DNA of 64,000 bases from an uncultured Castellaniella sp. (GCF_937988725.1 NZ_CALKHS010000009.1:62001-126000); one strand, 5' to 3'. Shown: positions 38,801 through 46,658, counted from the first letter of the stretch. Translations and numbers: made by a program. The notes: generated by a model from the sequence alone, not told the origin.

Positions 38801-39062
38801 GCTCGAACTGGTCGCGACGGAGATCGGGATCGATCAGGAACAGGTCGCGCACGCCGGCCACGATCTCGCGGATGGCGACGATGCGCTGGGCCAGCGCATC
38901 GGTGGAGGAACGGACTTCTTCGGAAAAACGGATCTGGGCGACCGTGCGGACCGCCTGCGTCTGGTGACGCACCAGCGCCACCGTCACGACCGACCCCAGC
39001 AGCGCCACGAGCAGGCCGGGCCACCACTGCTTGAACACCAGACGGGATCGGGCTGCCGACAT
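35886..39062 (-). CDS. CHASE-PAS-PAS-GGDEF-EAL membrane signalling protein
   Basis: 1058 residues. Membrane helix about 13-31; a periplasmic CHASE-type sensor (about 45-305) with YPELINLSFVRWV and a second helix at about 314-338. Two PAS domains follow (about 354-470 and 480-600), then GGDEF (about 608-770) and EAL (about 785-1045). The diguanylate cyclase motif reads RHGDDEF at 690-696, so the second Gly is Asp. The phosphodiesterase half keeps CEALLRW (about 822), NVSPRQF, ELTEGLLL, LDDFGTGYSSL, LKIDQSFV and EGVETEAQ. It therefore probably degrades cyclic di-GMP, with the GGDEF domain regulatory. The start at 39062 was chosen because the first helix follows it directly. Confidence 0.9.
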   Translation of the reverse strand: MSAARSRLVFKQWWPGLLVALLGSVVTVALVRHQTQAVRTVAQIRFSEEVRSSTDALAQRIVAIREIVAGVRDLFLIDPDLRRDQFEQVVAGHEVRAHYPELINLSFVRWVRAADLPGYRARLSGAADIHPLRRQADYYVVEYLWPLEGNQGVEGLEISSQPANLAALLAGRATGLPTASAPFHLFQETSDRTGFLLRYPIFRRTPGADAQSDFVGSVAAVIRTNQMLDAVRKSGFLRGLSLRLTDIGPRGSPSAKTSGAGLGEALLGLSQDPAPRATQGPRRETRILDVLDRRWRLDFVQTRALASAEERRLLWWIGLAGGALSLLLAGLTCVLCRLRLRAVSQAARTSDALQRSEERFRAVFNQAAVGVSLSDMTTGRLVRVNRKYAAMLGYSESELLQCDFQSLSHPDDLPADLAQMARVRSGEIQEFQMEKRMMHKDGHPVWVLLTVSPIRQPGAAPDYHVAVIQDVTERRRMQDALRDSERRLRGLLDHLPVGVCLVEQGQCIVFRNQQFLRICGYAEDQAPDVRSWWALVVPDPAARRDLRRAWEHQWRHAPDGGESRARLECRIRCRDGRWRTVELSGLRLGTDYLVTLEDLTVRKTAEEEIRYLAYNDPLTGLPNRRLLLDRLQQALAASARRRRYGVLLMLDLDHFKTINETRGHDAGDELLRQVADRLKKHLRDSHTIARHGDDEFVIVLEDLSDQPEEAAARAEDQGRGILQALRAPYLLNGEFCHSSVSMGASLFQGQETAADEQLRRADLAMYQAKAAGRDTLQFYDPHMQAVVHKRVALELDMRVGLDQGQFELFYQPQLDRSGIVGCEALLRWKHPRDGYVSPASFIPLAEDSGLILPLGDWVLRTACRQLAAWADRPALAGIRVAVNVSPRQFRQPDFVEQVLAALAGSGADARSLELELTEGLLLQNVEDTIEKMARLKSYGVGFSLDDFGTGYSSLAYLKRLPLDQLKIDQSFVRDVLTDPNDAAIARTIVALGLSLGLRVIAEGVETEAQRAFLQRHHCHAWQGYLFSPPVPAADLEALVEQGGAVSWATPRKGDSDTN

Positions 39063-39184
39063 GCATTGCGCTCCAGGCCAGGAAACGCCCTCCGCCCAGG
39101 GCGCCATACGGACGATGCCCGCGACAGGCATCTATGCACAGCATAGCGAATTTTACGAAAAGTGACACCCGGCGGGCGGGCGCG

Positions 39185-39241
39185 TCACCACAGCACGAAG
39201 AACAGCAGCCAGGCCCAGACGAAAGGCAGCAGCCCCGCGGC
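39185..39241. repeat. 57-bp direct repeat, left copy (displaced ftrD 3' end)
   Basis: Identical over 57 bases to 44287-44343, the last 18 sense codons plus stop of ftrD. The sequences diverge immediately on both sides. On the minus strand the copy keeps the ftrD reading frame and stop. It lies 16 bases after the dctM stop. Confidence 0.93.
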
Positions 39242-39257
39242 CATCGGGACGGCCGGC

Positions 39258-40541
39258 CTAGCGTATCCCGAAGAGGTAGAGCGAGCCCAGGCTGATCATC
39301 GGGACATAGGTGATCAAGGCCAGACACAGCAAAATGACACCGACCATGGGCACCAGATAAGGAATCATGCGATGCAGCGACGTATTGGCCACCGCTGCGG
39401 CGGCAAACAGGTTGACGCCGAAAGGCGGCGTGATCATGCCCAAAGCCAGGTTGGTGATCATGATCAGGCCGAAATGCACTGGATCGATCCCGAACTGCGC
39501 GGCGACGGGCGCCAGAATGGGCGCAATGACCACGATGGACGCGGAGGTCTCGACGAACATCCCGATGACGAACAGCAATACGTTCACAGCCAGCAGGAAC
39601 ATGAAAGCGCCATCGAAATTTTCGACGATCCACTGGCTGATCGCCGCCGGAATGCCCGCCCGCGTGAGGATGAATGAAAACAGGCCCGCCATCGAGATGA
39701 TGAACATGATGATGGCCGACGACAGCGTGGATCGCTTCAGCACGGCGATCATCGCGATCAAACTCATTTCCCGATAGACGAACAGGCTGACGACCAGTGC
39801 GTAGAACACGGCGACGATGGACGCCTCGGTGGGGGTGAACACGCCCCCGTAGATGCCGCCCAGGATGAGGACCGGCATGAACAGCGCAAAAACCGACCGC
39901 CTCAGGCTCACCAGGAACGGGGGTTTCCGCTTCGACGGCACATCGCCGGGGTTGAAGAAAAAACGGGACCAGGTCAACACGAACACGATCAGCGCGGCGG
40001 CAATCAAGAAACCCGGGCCGATGCCGGCCACGAACATGTCGCCGACCGGCGCGCTCGCGGCCACCCCATAAAGAATCATGGGAATGGACGGCGGGATGAT
40101 GACGCCCAGTTCCGCCGCCGTGGCCTGCAGCGATGCGGCGAAGCCCACCGGATACCGTTGCGCCGCCATGGCGGGAATCAGGATGGCGCCGATGGCATAG
40201 GTCGTGGCGACGCTGGAGCCGGAGACGGCGGCAAAGATCATGCAGACGACGATGCAGGTCGCCGGCAATCCACCCCGAGTATTGCCGATGAGGCTTTCCA
40301 CCAGATCGACCAGGCGACGGGAAATACCGCCCGCAGCCATCAGGTTGCCCGCCAAAATGAAGAATGGCACGGCGGCCAGCGGAAATTTGTCGAGTGCGAT
40401 GAACGCCTGCTGGGGCAACACGATCAACGGCAGATTGGAGAAAGCGGCCACACCCACCAGCCCCGCCAAACCGATGGCGACGGCTACCGGCACGGACAGC
40501 GCCATCAGCCCCACGAGGAGCAGGATCATCACGAGCAGCAT
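39258..40541 (-). CDS. dctM: TRAP transporter large membrane subunit
   Basis: 427-residue DctM-family permease with about 12 spans. It uses the sodium gradient to import carboxylates delivered by the DctP-like binding protein. Family signatures: AAVPFFILAGNLMAAGGIS (about 55-73), IFAAVSGSSVATTYAIGAI (about 100), GVIIPPSIPMILYGVAA (about 145), GVFTPTEASIVAVFYALVV and LALGMITPPFGVNLFAAAAV (about 360). The start ATG is at 40541, with dctQ ending 10 bases before it. The stop is followed after 16 bases by the left 57-bp repeat. Confidence 0.93.
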   Translation of the reverse strand: MLLVMILLLVGLMALSVPVAVAIGLAGLVGVAAFSNLPLIVLPQQAFIALDKFPLAAVPFFILAGNLMAAGGISRRLVDLVESLIGNTRGGLPATCIVVCMIFAAVSGSSVATTYAIGAILIPAMAAQRYPVGFAASLQATAAELGVIIPPSIPMILYGVAASAPVGDMFVAGIGPGFLIAAALIVFVLTWSRFFFNPGDVPSKRKPPFLVSLRRSVFALFMPVLILGGIYGGVFTPTEASIVAVFYALVVSLFVYREMSLIAMIAVLKRSTLSSAIIMFIISMAGLFSFILTRAGIPAAISQWIVENFDGAFMFLLAVNVLLFVIGMFVETSASIVVIAPILAPVAAQFGIDPVHFGLIMITNLALGMITPPFGVNLFAAAAVANTSLHRMIPYLVPMVGVILLCLALITYVPMISLGSLYLFGIR

Positions 40542-40551
40542 GGTGTCGTCC

Positions 40552-41064
40552 TCAGGTATTCTGTGTCTGGTGATCGATATCGGCACGCGGCGCCATGGCA
40601 TGCGCTATTGTGGAGAACATCGACACGATCGCACCGACCGGCAATGCGGCGTAGCCCCAACTGGTGGGGATGCCCAGTCCGGCAATGGTCTGGAACCGGA
40701 CGCGCAAGGCCAGCACGACGCCGTACCAGGCGATAAATCCCAACAGGGTCAGCACGCAGACCAGGATCACGCCCCGGACGACATGGCGCATCCGGCCCTT
40801 GCTCAAGCCGAGCAGCCAGTCCACGGAGATGAGCGTCCCGGAGCGCAGCGCCCCCGCAATACCCAGGTAAGTCATCCAGATCAGAGTCATCTGGATCAGC
40901 GGCTCAGACCACTCCGCCGAACGCTGGAGGACAAACCGTGCGACCACCTGATAGAGCCCGCACAGCGCCGCGAACCCCAGGCCGGCAGTCGCCAGCCCGA
41001 CCGCCGCCCTGGAAAGCGCGTTCTCGATGCCAAGAAAACAGCGAGACCAAGTGTGAGAGTTCAT
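40552..41064 (-). CDS. dctQ: TRAP transporter small membrane subunit
   Basis: 170-residue DctQ-family protein with four membrane spans (about 18-40, 50-72, 92-115, 128-150). The segment VLQRSAEWSEPLIQMTLIWMT (about 46-66) holds the conserved W-x-E region of the family. It pairs with DctM to form the translocating unit. The stop lies 10 bases before the dctM start and the start 12 bases after the dctP stop, so the three genes form one operon. Confidence 0.9.
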   Translation of the reverse strand: MNSHTWSRCFLGIENALSRAAVGLATAGLGFAALCGLYQVVARFVLQRSAEWSEPLIQMTLIWMTYLGIAGALRSGTLISVDWLLGLSKGRMRHVVRGVILVCVLTLLGFIAWYGVVLALRVRFQTIAGLGIPTSWGYAALPVGAIVSMFSTIAHAMAPRADIDHQTQNT

Positions 41065-41076
41065 GGCTCCGCGCCT

Positions 41077-42048
41077 CTACTTCGTGTCCTGAATGGCATC
41101 CAGACGATCCTTGCCGAACCGCTCCGCGAATTTCACATAGAGCCCATCCAGCTTCGCCCGGAAAGCCGCCTTATCGACATCGGCAACGACTTCCACGCCT
41201 TGCTGACGCAGCGTGTCCAGCCCCGTCTTCAGGACGGTCTCCACCTCGGCCCGATTGCGCTTCATGGCGTTGCGTCCAGCCTCGGCGAAGATCTGCTTAT
41301 CTTCATCGGACAGCGCATCGTAGGCCGACGGCGAAATCAGCAGGACCAGCGGCGTGAATGCATGATCGGTCATGCTCAGGTATTTCTGCACCTCGCCGAA
41401 ACGATTATTGATGATGGCGCCGATCGGGTTCTCCTGGCCGTCCACCACCCCTTGCTGCAGGGCGGTGTAGACCTCCGGGATGGCCATGGGGGTCGGCAGC
41501 ACGCCCAGTTCCTTCCAGACCGCGATATGCAATTCGTTCTGCTGCGTGCGAATCTTCAGGCCCCGAACGTCTTCCACCGTCCTGACCGGCCGGACATTGT
41601 TCGTGAGCTCCCGGAATCCCATCCCGCCGAACGCAAGACCCACCAACCCTTTCTTGGGCAGCAGGGCCAGCATCTCCTCGCCGATCGGACCGGACAGGAC
41701 GGCTTCAGCATGATCGAAATCCCGGAACAGGAACGGAATATCGAAGAGCGCGAATTCGGGCACGAAATTGACCACCACCGAGGTGCTGGGCACGGCCATG
41801 TCCACAGTGCCGAGCTGGACGCTTTCGATCACCTCGCGATCGCCCCCGAGGGCGCCGCCGCCCTGCAGTTCAATCTTGATCCGTCCTTGCGTGCGCGTGG
41901 CGATTTCCTCGGAAAACTGCTTCATCGCAATGGCTTCGGGCGCCTGCGGCCCGCCGACGAAACCCAGAGACAGCGTCGTATCGGCAGCCGCGGCCGCCCC
42001 CGCCCAGGCCGCCACGGCCAGGCACGTCACCCATATGATTTTCTTCAT
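41077..42048 (-). CDS. dctP: TRAP transporter substrate-binding protein
   Basis: 323-residue periplasmic protein. Signal peptide MKKIIWVTCLAVAAW with cleavage near AAAAD (residue about 22). The DctP fold is shown by GGALGGDREVIESVQLGTVDM and RGLKIRTQQNELHIAVWKEL (about 165-180), where the conserved Arg that binds the ligand carboxylate lies. VYTALQQGVVDGQENP is the next signature. GGAGGA lies five to six bases before the ATG. With the neighbouring enolase-superfamily enzyme the likely ligand is an acid sugar or hydroxy acid; this is inference. Confidence 0.92.
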   Translation of the reverse strand: MKKIIWVTCLAVAAWAGAAAAADTTLSLGFVGGPQAPEAIAMKQFSEEIATRTQGRIKIELQGGGALGGDREVIESVQLGTVDMAVPSTSVVVNFVPEFALFDIPFLFRDFDHAEAVLSGPIGEEMLALLPKKGLVGLAFGGMGFRELTNNVRPVRTVEDVRGLKIRTQQNELHIAVWKELGVLPTPMAIPEVYTALQQGVVDGQENPIGAIINNRFGEVQKYLSMTDHAFTPLVLLISPSAYDALSDEDKQIFAEAGRNAMKRNRAEVETVLKTGLDTLRQQGVEVVADVDKAAFRAKLDGLYVKFAERFGKDRLDAIQDTK

Positions 42049-42108
42049 GATCTCCTCCGACTGCGATTGAATTGCTATTGATATGGATACTGAAACGGGA
42101 ATGAAGGA

Positions 42109-43263
42109 TCAGGCCTGGATGCTCCAGCGCCCGGTGACGTACTCGCCAAGCGCCTCGATGCGGATCGGAATGCCCAGGCCGGGACCGTCAGGGATGGCGA
42201 TCCGGCCACTGCCATCGGGTCGCGGATCGAAAACCGCTGCGCGCAAGGGGTTGTAGCTCTGGTCGTATTCGAACAGCGGATAACCGGGCTTTCCGCCATA
42301 TCCGCAGAGCACCGACGCATACTGCAACGAGGCCAGGAAATTGACGCCGCTGCCCCAGACATGGGGCGCAACCGCCGTATCGAATGCATCGGCCAGACCC
42401 GCAATCTTCATGGCTTCGGTCAGGCCGCCGCAAATGGCGAGGTCGGGTTGAAGAACCGCCAAGGCGCCGTCCACCATGACATCCCGGAAGGCCTGGACGC
42501 CACAGAAAGACTCGCCGCCCGACAAGGGCACCCGCAGCTTTTCCGCAAGACGGCGATAGCTGGCGGTATTGTCGTGGCGAACCGGTTCTTCGATCCATGC
42601 CAGCCGCGACGAAGCCGTGGCATCGGCCAGCGCCAACGTATCCCCGACCGTGGAAGACTCATTAAGGTCGATCATCAGCGCGGCATCGTCGCCCACGATG
42701 GCCCGGGCGGCCTCGATGACGCGCACGTCTTCCCCAAAACCGATGCCGACCCGAATCTTCACGGCTTGAAACCCGTCCGCCACGAAGCGCTCGACCGCCT
42801 GCTCAAAACCCGCGTACCGGTCCACGCCGGCAGGCAGCAAAGGGCCGCTGGCGTAGGCTGCGATTTCGCTGCGCAAAGCCCCGCCCAGCAGCTCGGCGAT
42901 GGACCTGCCACTGGATCGCCCCAGCGCGTCCCAAACCGCAATATCGATCGCACTGAGCGCCATGTGCATCTGCCCGCGCCGATCGGGGACGGCGGCGGCG
43001 AGCATGGCCTGATGGATGCCGCGCGGATTCGTGATGGATCGACCCAGCACGTGCGGCGCCAGCTGATGCTGGATCAGCGCAGCGGCGGCATGCGGGTAGG
43101 CCCAGGTTTCCCCCCAGCCCTCCTGCCCGCCGGCCGTCACGATCCGGACCAGCAAGCCAGACCGCTCGCTGAACACTCGCAATGCGTTGCCTGCCGGCTC
43201 GGGCATGGCGCAACACAGGAAATAACCTTCGATCCTGGCGATCGTATCCGCGGTCGAGATCAA
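42109..43263 (-). CDS. Enolase-superfamily enzyme (mandelate racemase/acid-sugar dehydratase-like)
   Basis: 384 residues. The N-terminal capping domain is followed by a TIM barrel with the three metal ligands in MIDLNES (Asp), WIEEPV (Glu) and SGGESF (Glu). The barrel-strand-2 motif is VKIRVG, with Lys169 and Arg171 where mandelate racemase has K-x-K. The His of the catalytic dyad is in VAPHVWG (about 300), with its partner Asp in LQPDLAI. Such enzymes abstract the alpha proton of carboxylates; most TRAP-linked members dehydrate acid sugars. The start is TTG at 43263, supported by GAGGAG six bases upstream. It is the first gene of the operon that continues into dctPQM. Confidence 0.85.
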   Translation of the reverse strand: MISTADTIARIEGYFLCCAMPEPAGNALRVFSERSGLLVRIVTAGGQEGWGETWAYPHAAAALIQHQLAPHVLGRSITNPRGIHQAMLAAAVPDRRGQMHMALSAIDIAVWDALGRSSGRSIAELLGGALRSEIAAYASGPLLPAGVDRYAGFEQAVERFVADGFQAVKIRVGIGFGEDVRVIEAARAIVGDDAALMIDLNESSTVGDTLALADATASSRLAWIEEPVRHDNTASYRRLAEKLRVPLSGGESFCGVQAFRDVMVDGALAVLQPDLAICGGLTEAMKIAGLADAFDTAVAPHVWGSGVNFLASLQYASVLCGYGGKPGYPLFEYDQSYNPLRAAVFDPRPDGSGRIAIPDGPGLGIPIRIEALGEYVTGRWSIQA

Positions 43264-43363
43264 CGACGGCTCCTCTGTCTTTGATTTGACTGCGGATTAT
43301 AATTATTTGAAATTCAAGCAACAAATAAGAATTCAACCCCAGATACATCAGAATATTAAATAC
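43264..43363. promoter_or_regulatory. Divergent AT-rich control region of the cassette
   Basis: The 100-base gap between the divergent enolase-superfamily and lysR genes is clearly richer in A and T than the flanking DNA. It contains TTGAAATTCAA (43307-43317), an inverted repeat suited to a LysR-type protein, and TATAAT-like stretches around 43297-43304. Binding by the adjacent LysR regulator is the natural prediction. Confidence 0.5.
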
Positions 43364-44257
43364 ATGCGCCTCACCCTCGCCCAGCTGGAAGCGTTCTATT
43401 GGACCGCCACCCATGGCTCGGTGGACAAGGCCGCTCATACGCTGCACCTCGCGCAACCTACCGTCTCGCTGCGCCTGCGGGGGCTGGAGGACGCCTTGGG
43501 ATACAAGCCCTTCGAACGCGCGGGCAGAGGTCTGAAGCTCACCCGGCGCGGCCTCGATCTGCTGGACGAATGCCACACGATCTTCGCCAGCCTCGAGACC
43601 ATCGAGGCGCACTCCGGCGCGCAACGGATCACAGGTCCTATCCGCCTGGGCTTCGCCGAAGGTTTCGCCATGGTCTGCCTGCCCGAGATCCTGTTCAGGC
43701 TGCACGCCGACCATCCAGGACTGCAACCCGAAGTGATGGTGGCCACGTCCGCGCAGATCGAACCGGAACTGCACAACCTGGAACTGGACCTGGCCTTCCT
43801 CGTGCACCCATCGGAGCACAAACAGTTCAAGCTGGACTCGCTGGGCCGGCAGGAGGCAGCCTGGGTCTCGGCAACACGCTTCCAGTTGCCCACGGTCATC
43901 CGGCCCCAGGACATCGCCACGTTGCCGATCATTGCCAACCCGGTCGGCTCCATCAACTACCAGCAGATGATCAGCTGGTTCGCCAGCGCCGGGCTGACAC
44001 CGAAACGGATCGACTTCTGCAATAGCGTCTCGATGTTGGTCAACCTGGTCGACAAGGGCGTCGGCCTGGGCATCTATCCCTGCAAGCTGGCCGAGAACGC
44101 ACAGAGCGCCGGCCGGGTGCGCATCCTGCAGTCGAGCCCTCAGATCGACGATACGCCGATCTTTGCCAAGTACCCCCGCCAAGGCTCGAAACCCAAGGTC
44201 GATGCGGTACTGAGCACCGTCATTGCGGTACTCAGTGAAATGGATTATCTGAAGTAG
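43364..44257 (+). CDS. LysR-family transcriptional regulator of the TRAP cassette
   Basis: 297 residues. N-terminal winged helix-turn-helix (about 1-60): LTLAQLEAFYWTATHGSVDKAAHTLHL with QPTVSLRLRGLEDALG. The effector-binding domain (about 90-290) starts GPIRLGFAEGFAMVCLP. It starts at the ATG at 43364; codons upstream are in an AT-rich segment and are unlikely to be translated. It is divergent from the enolase-superfamily gene, the classic arrangement for a LysR activator of its neighbouring operon. Its stop lies 29 bases before the right 57-bp repeat. Confidence 0.9.
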   Translation: MRLTLAQLEAFYWTATHGSVDKAAHTLHLAQPTVSLRLRGLEDALGYKPFERAGRGLKLTRRGLDLLDECHTIFASLETIEAHSGAQRITGPIRLGFAEGFAMVCLPEILFRLHADHPGLQPEVMVATSAQIEPELHNLELDLAFLVHPSEHKQFKLDSLGRQEAAWVSATRFQLPTVIRPQDIATLPIIANPVGSINYQQMISWFASAGLTPKRIDFCNSVSMLVNLVDKGVGLGIYPCKLAENAQSAGRVRILQSSPQIDDTPIFAKYPRQGSKPKVDAVLSTVIAVLSEMDYLK

Positions 44258-44286
44258 CGGTCGGCCGTGTCAGGTGTGTGCCGCAC

Positions 44287-44343
44287 TCACCACAGCACGA
44301 AGAACAGCAGCCAGGCCCAGACGAAAGGCAGCAGCCCCGCGGC
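44287..44343. repeat. 57-bp direct repeat, right copy (native ftrD 3' end)
   Basis: Runs from the ftrD stop codon (TCA on the plus strand at 44287-44289) 57 bases into the gene and is identical to 39185-39241. Confidence 0.93.
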
Positions 44344-45717
44344 GACGGCGCCCAGCGCCAGGCCCTTGCGCCAGGCGCTGGCCGTGCGCAAGCCGGCCAG
44401 GCGCCACTCGAAACGCAGGCTCCAGGCCAGCGCCAGCGCCAGCAGGGTGAAGCGGACCGGATTGGCCCAACCGGTCGGAACTCCCTCGTGCTGCAGCAGG
44501 GTCAGGGTCGTGGCCGACAGGCCCAGGAACACTCCGACTCCCGCGGCGGGGATCAGGCCCTGGGCCAGTTTGTGCACCCCCGCCAGCCGGCTGCGCAGCA
44601 ACTGGCCGGCCGCATTGCGCACCCCGGGATGCGATGCGGCCGGCAGCACGCGATCGGCCAGCCACAGGCCGCCGAACGCCGCGCCGCCCACCACGCCCGC
44701 CGCGCCGAAGATGAACAGCAGGATGACCGTGCCGTCGAGCCAGCTGAAGCTGTCATTGACCTGGGGATAGTGCGTGAGAATGAACCAGGGAGCGTTGTCG
44801 GCCAGGGGCCAGTACAGGTCGCGGTTCACCAGCCAGGTCGCCATGGCCTGCTTGAGCGTGACGAACCAGGGGCTGGCGCTCCAGAGGAACGCCCCCACGG
44901 CCAGGCCCATCAGGCCGAAGACGATCAGCATTGTCTGCCAGCCGCTGCCCTCGGCCACCTGGACGATCTCCGCTTCCGGCGAACGCGGCGACAGGGTGAT
45001 GGCCCCGCGATAGTCGCTGCAGCGGCCGCACATGTGGCATTCGGCGGCGCCCTGCATGTTGCGCAGCGGCAGCAGGGGCGCGCAGTTGATGGATTCGATG
45101 CGCCGCACCGGAGCCCGCCAGGCCTGGGCGTCCACCCGGTAGTGCCAGGGGGCCAGCTTGGCCAGCAGATTGAAGACCCCGTTGACCGGGCACAGGTATT
45201 TGCACCACACCCGCTTGTTGCGCCCATAGAGCCAGCCCACGATCATGGCCGCGATCGTGGAGCCCCCGAGGACTGCCGCCACCGCCCAGGGGTATTGATA
45301 GACGCTGACCAGCTGGCCGTAGATCGTCGTCAGGCTGAAGGCCACGAACGGCCAGCCGCCCCAGCGCATCCAGCGCGGGATCGCCCCGCCCCGCCCGTGG
45401 CGGCTGGCCCATTCCGTCAGGGCGCCTTCCGGACAGAACAGGCCGCACCAGGCGCGGCCGAACAGGGGAATCGAAACCAGGACGAACGGCCACCAGATGC
45501 CCCAGAAGGCGAACTGGGCCACGATGGTGAGGTTGTTGAAGACGGACGCGCTGCGGTCGGGCAGCGGCAGGACGGCGGGAATGGCCAGCAGCGCCACATA
45601 CACGCCGACGATGATCCACTGGATGGCGCGGATGGCGCGCTGGTGGTCGCGCAGGAAGTCGCCGGCGCGCGCCACCTGCGCCCGAAACCCTTGCCCACGA
45701 GAAACCGACTCCATCAT
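44287..45717 (-). CDS. ftrD: Membrane polyferredoxin of the ferrous iron transporter
   Basis: 476-residue NapH/CcoG-like membrane protein. Two CxxxCP-type ferredoxin motifs in the membrane domain (GRAWCGLFCPEGALTEW at about 88-104; VWCKYLCPVNG at about 177) and a further cluster CHMCGRC near residue 239. About ten hydrophobic segments follow or flank these. In the Bordetella FtrABCD system FtrD is thought to accept electrons from Fe(II) oxidation during uptake. Start ATG at 45717, with AGGA upstream; ATG 45714 is an alternative. The last 57 bases are duplicated at 39185-39241. Confidence 0.85.
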   Translation of the reverse strand: MMESVSRGQGFRAQVARAGDFLRDHQRAIRAIQWIIVGVYVALLAIPAVLPLPDRSASVFNNLTIVAQFAFWGIWWPFVLVSIPLFGRAWCGLFCPEGALTEWASRHGRGGAIPRWMRWGGWPFVAFSLTTIYGQLVSVYQYPWAVAAVLGGSTIAAMIVGWLYGRNKRVWCKYLCPVNGVFNLLAKLAPWHYRVDAQAWRAPVRRIESINCAPLLPLRNMQGAAECHMCGRCSDYRGAITLSPRSPEAEIVQVAEGSGWQTMLIVFGLMGLAVGAFLWSASPWFVTLKQAMATWLVNRDLYWPLADNAPWFILTHYPQVNDSFSWLDGTVILLFIFGAAGVVGGAAFGGLWLADRVLPAASHPGVRNAAGQLLRSRLAGVHKLAQGLIPAAGVGVFLGLSATTLTLLQHEGVPTGWANPVRFTLLALALAWSLRFEWRLAGLRTASAWRKGLALGAVAAGLLPFVWAWLLFFVLW

Positions 45718-45729
45718 GCAGTGTCCTGA

Positions 45730-45777
45730 TTGCGCCTACCGGACGCACAAGGCGCAAAGCGTATACCGAGGATACGC
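45730..45777 (-). repeat. Two hairpins between ftrC and ftrD
   Basis: TTGCGCC/GGCGCAA (45730-45736 with 45751-45757) and GCGTAT/ATACGC (45759-45764 with 45772-45777) fill the only sizeable gap in the ftr operon (77 bases). They may lower or uncouple ftrD expression relative to ftrABC. Confidence 0.4.
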
Positions 45778-45794
45778 CGCGCGCAAATGCGGTC

Positions 45795-46643
45795 TCAGGA
45801 GGCGGCGACCCCCGCCTGCCGGATGGCGGGGCGGGCCGAAGCCCTGCGCAGCAGGCCGATCACCACGGCCCAGTACCCCAGCCAGATCAACAGCTGCGAC
45901 AGCGCGGGATAGGCCCGATACCCGGCGAAATCGGCCAGGATCTTGCCCAGCCCGCCTTCGGTCCCCAGCAGCCCGCTGCTGTCCCAGACCGGGTCCACCA
46001 GGGTGGGCAGTACGTCCAGGGAGATCAGGCGGTCGGTGGCCGACACCAGCAGGGCGCCGGCCAGCAGGAGCAGCAGGATCTCGGTCAGCTTGAAAAAACG
46101 CCGCCACGTGATGATCCGGCCCCCCAGCTGCAGCAGCCAGAAGGTCAGCAGCGCCACGGCGAAGCCGCCCGCGCCGGCCAGGATCATGGACCACAGATTC
46201 CCGTCCTGCTGCGAGGACAGCACCGTGCCATACAGAAACACCACGGTTTCGCTGCCTTCGCGGGCCACGGCGATCATGACCAGCGCGAGCAGGCCCCACC
46301 AATGGTCCCCGCCGATCTGCGCGGAGGCGCCGCTTTCCAGTTCCCGGCGCAGGCCGCGCCCATGACGACGCATCCAGACGACCATCTGCACCACCAGGGC
46401 GCAGGCGGCCAGCGCCATCAGCGCCTGGAACCATTCCTGGCCCGTGTCCGACAGCCACGACGCCACGCCCAGCAGGGCCAGCGCCAGCGCGGCGGCCAGC
46501 AGGAGCCCCGCCCCCACTCCGCCCCACAGCCAGGGCAGCCCGCGCCGCCCTTCGGGCGAGGCCTTCAGCCAGGAATACAGGATGCCCACGACCAGCAGGG
46601 CCTCGACACTTTCACGCCAGACGATGAAGGCGACTTGTTCCAT
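45795..46643 (-). CDS. ftrC: FTR1-family iron permease
   Basis: 282-residue inner-membrane permease of the OFeT/FTR1 family. Both ferric-iron RExxE motifs are present: WRESVEALLVV (residues about 9-19) and AREGSETVVFLYG (about 127-139). Seven membrane helices are apparent. It takes iron handed over by the periplasmic FtrA/FtrB pair. It starts at 46643, 15 bases after the ftrB stop. In this four-component arrangement it resembles Bordetella and Brucella FtrABCD rather than EfeUOB. Confidence 0.92.
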   Translation of the reverse strand: MEQVAFIVWRESVEALLVVGILYSWLKASPEGRRGLPWLWGGVGAGLLLAAALALALLGVASWLSDTGQEWFQALMALAACALVVQMVVWMRRHGRGLRRELESGASAQIGGDHWWGLLALVMIAVAREGSETVVFLYGTVLSSQQDGNLWSMILAGAGGFAVALLTFWLLQLGGRIITWRRFFKLTEILLLLLAGALLVSATDRLISLDVLPTLVDPVWDSSGLLGTEGGLGKILADFAGYRAYPALSQLLIWLGYWAVVIGLLRRASARPAIRQAGVAAS

Positions 46644-46658
46644 GAAGCGCGTCCGGAA

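Larger units (their letters stand above)
39185..44343. mobile_element. Putative inserted TRAP/enolase-superfamily cassette bounded by 57-bp direct repeats
   Basis: About 5.1 kb holding dctM, dctQ, dctP, an enolase-superfamily gene and a divergent lysR gene, flanked by two perfect 57-bp direct repeats. The right repeat is the natural 3' end of ftrD and the left is a copy. This is the footprint of integration at a gene 3' end that restores the target. There is no integrase or transposase inside, so movement would need a helper function or homologous recombination. The cassette is functionally complete (regulator, importer, one enzyme), which fits acquisition as a unit. The repeats are seen directly; the mechanism is inferred. 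Confidence 0.6.

Noticed and set aside
39185..44343. Composite transposon or insertion sequence
   Set aside because: No transposase frame, no inverted terminal repeats and a 57-bp direct repeat, far longer than a target-site duplication; integration or recombination at a gene end fits better.
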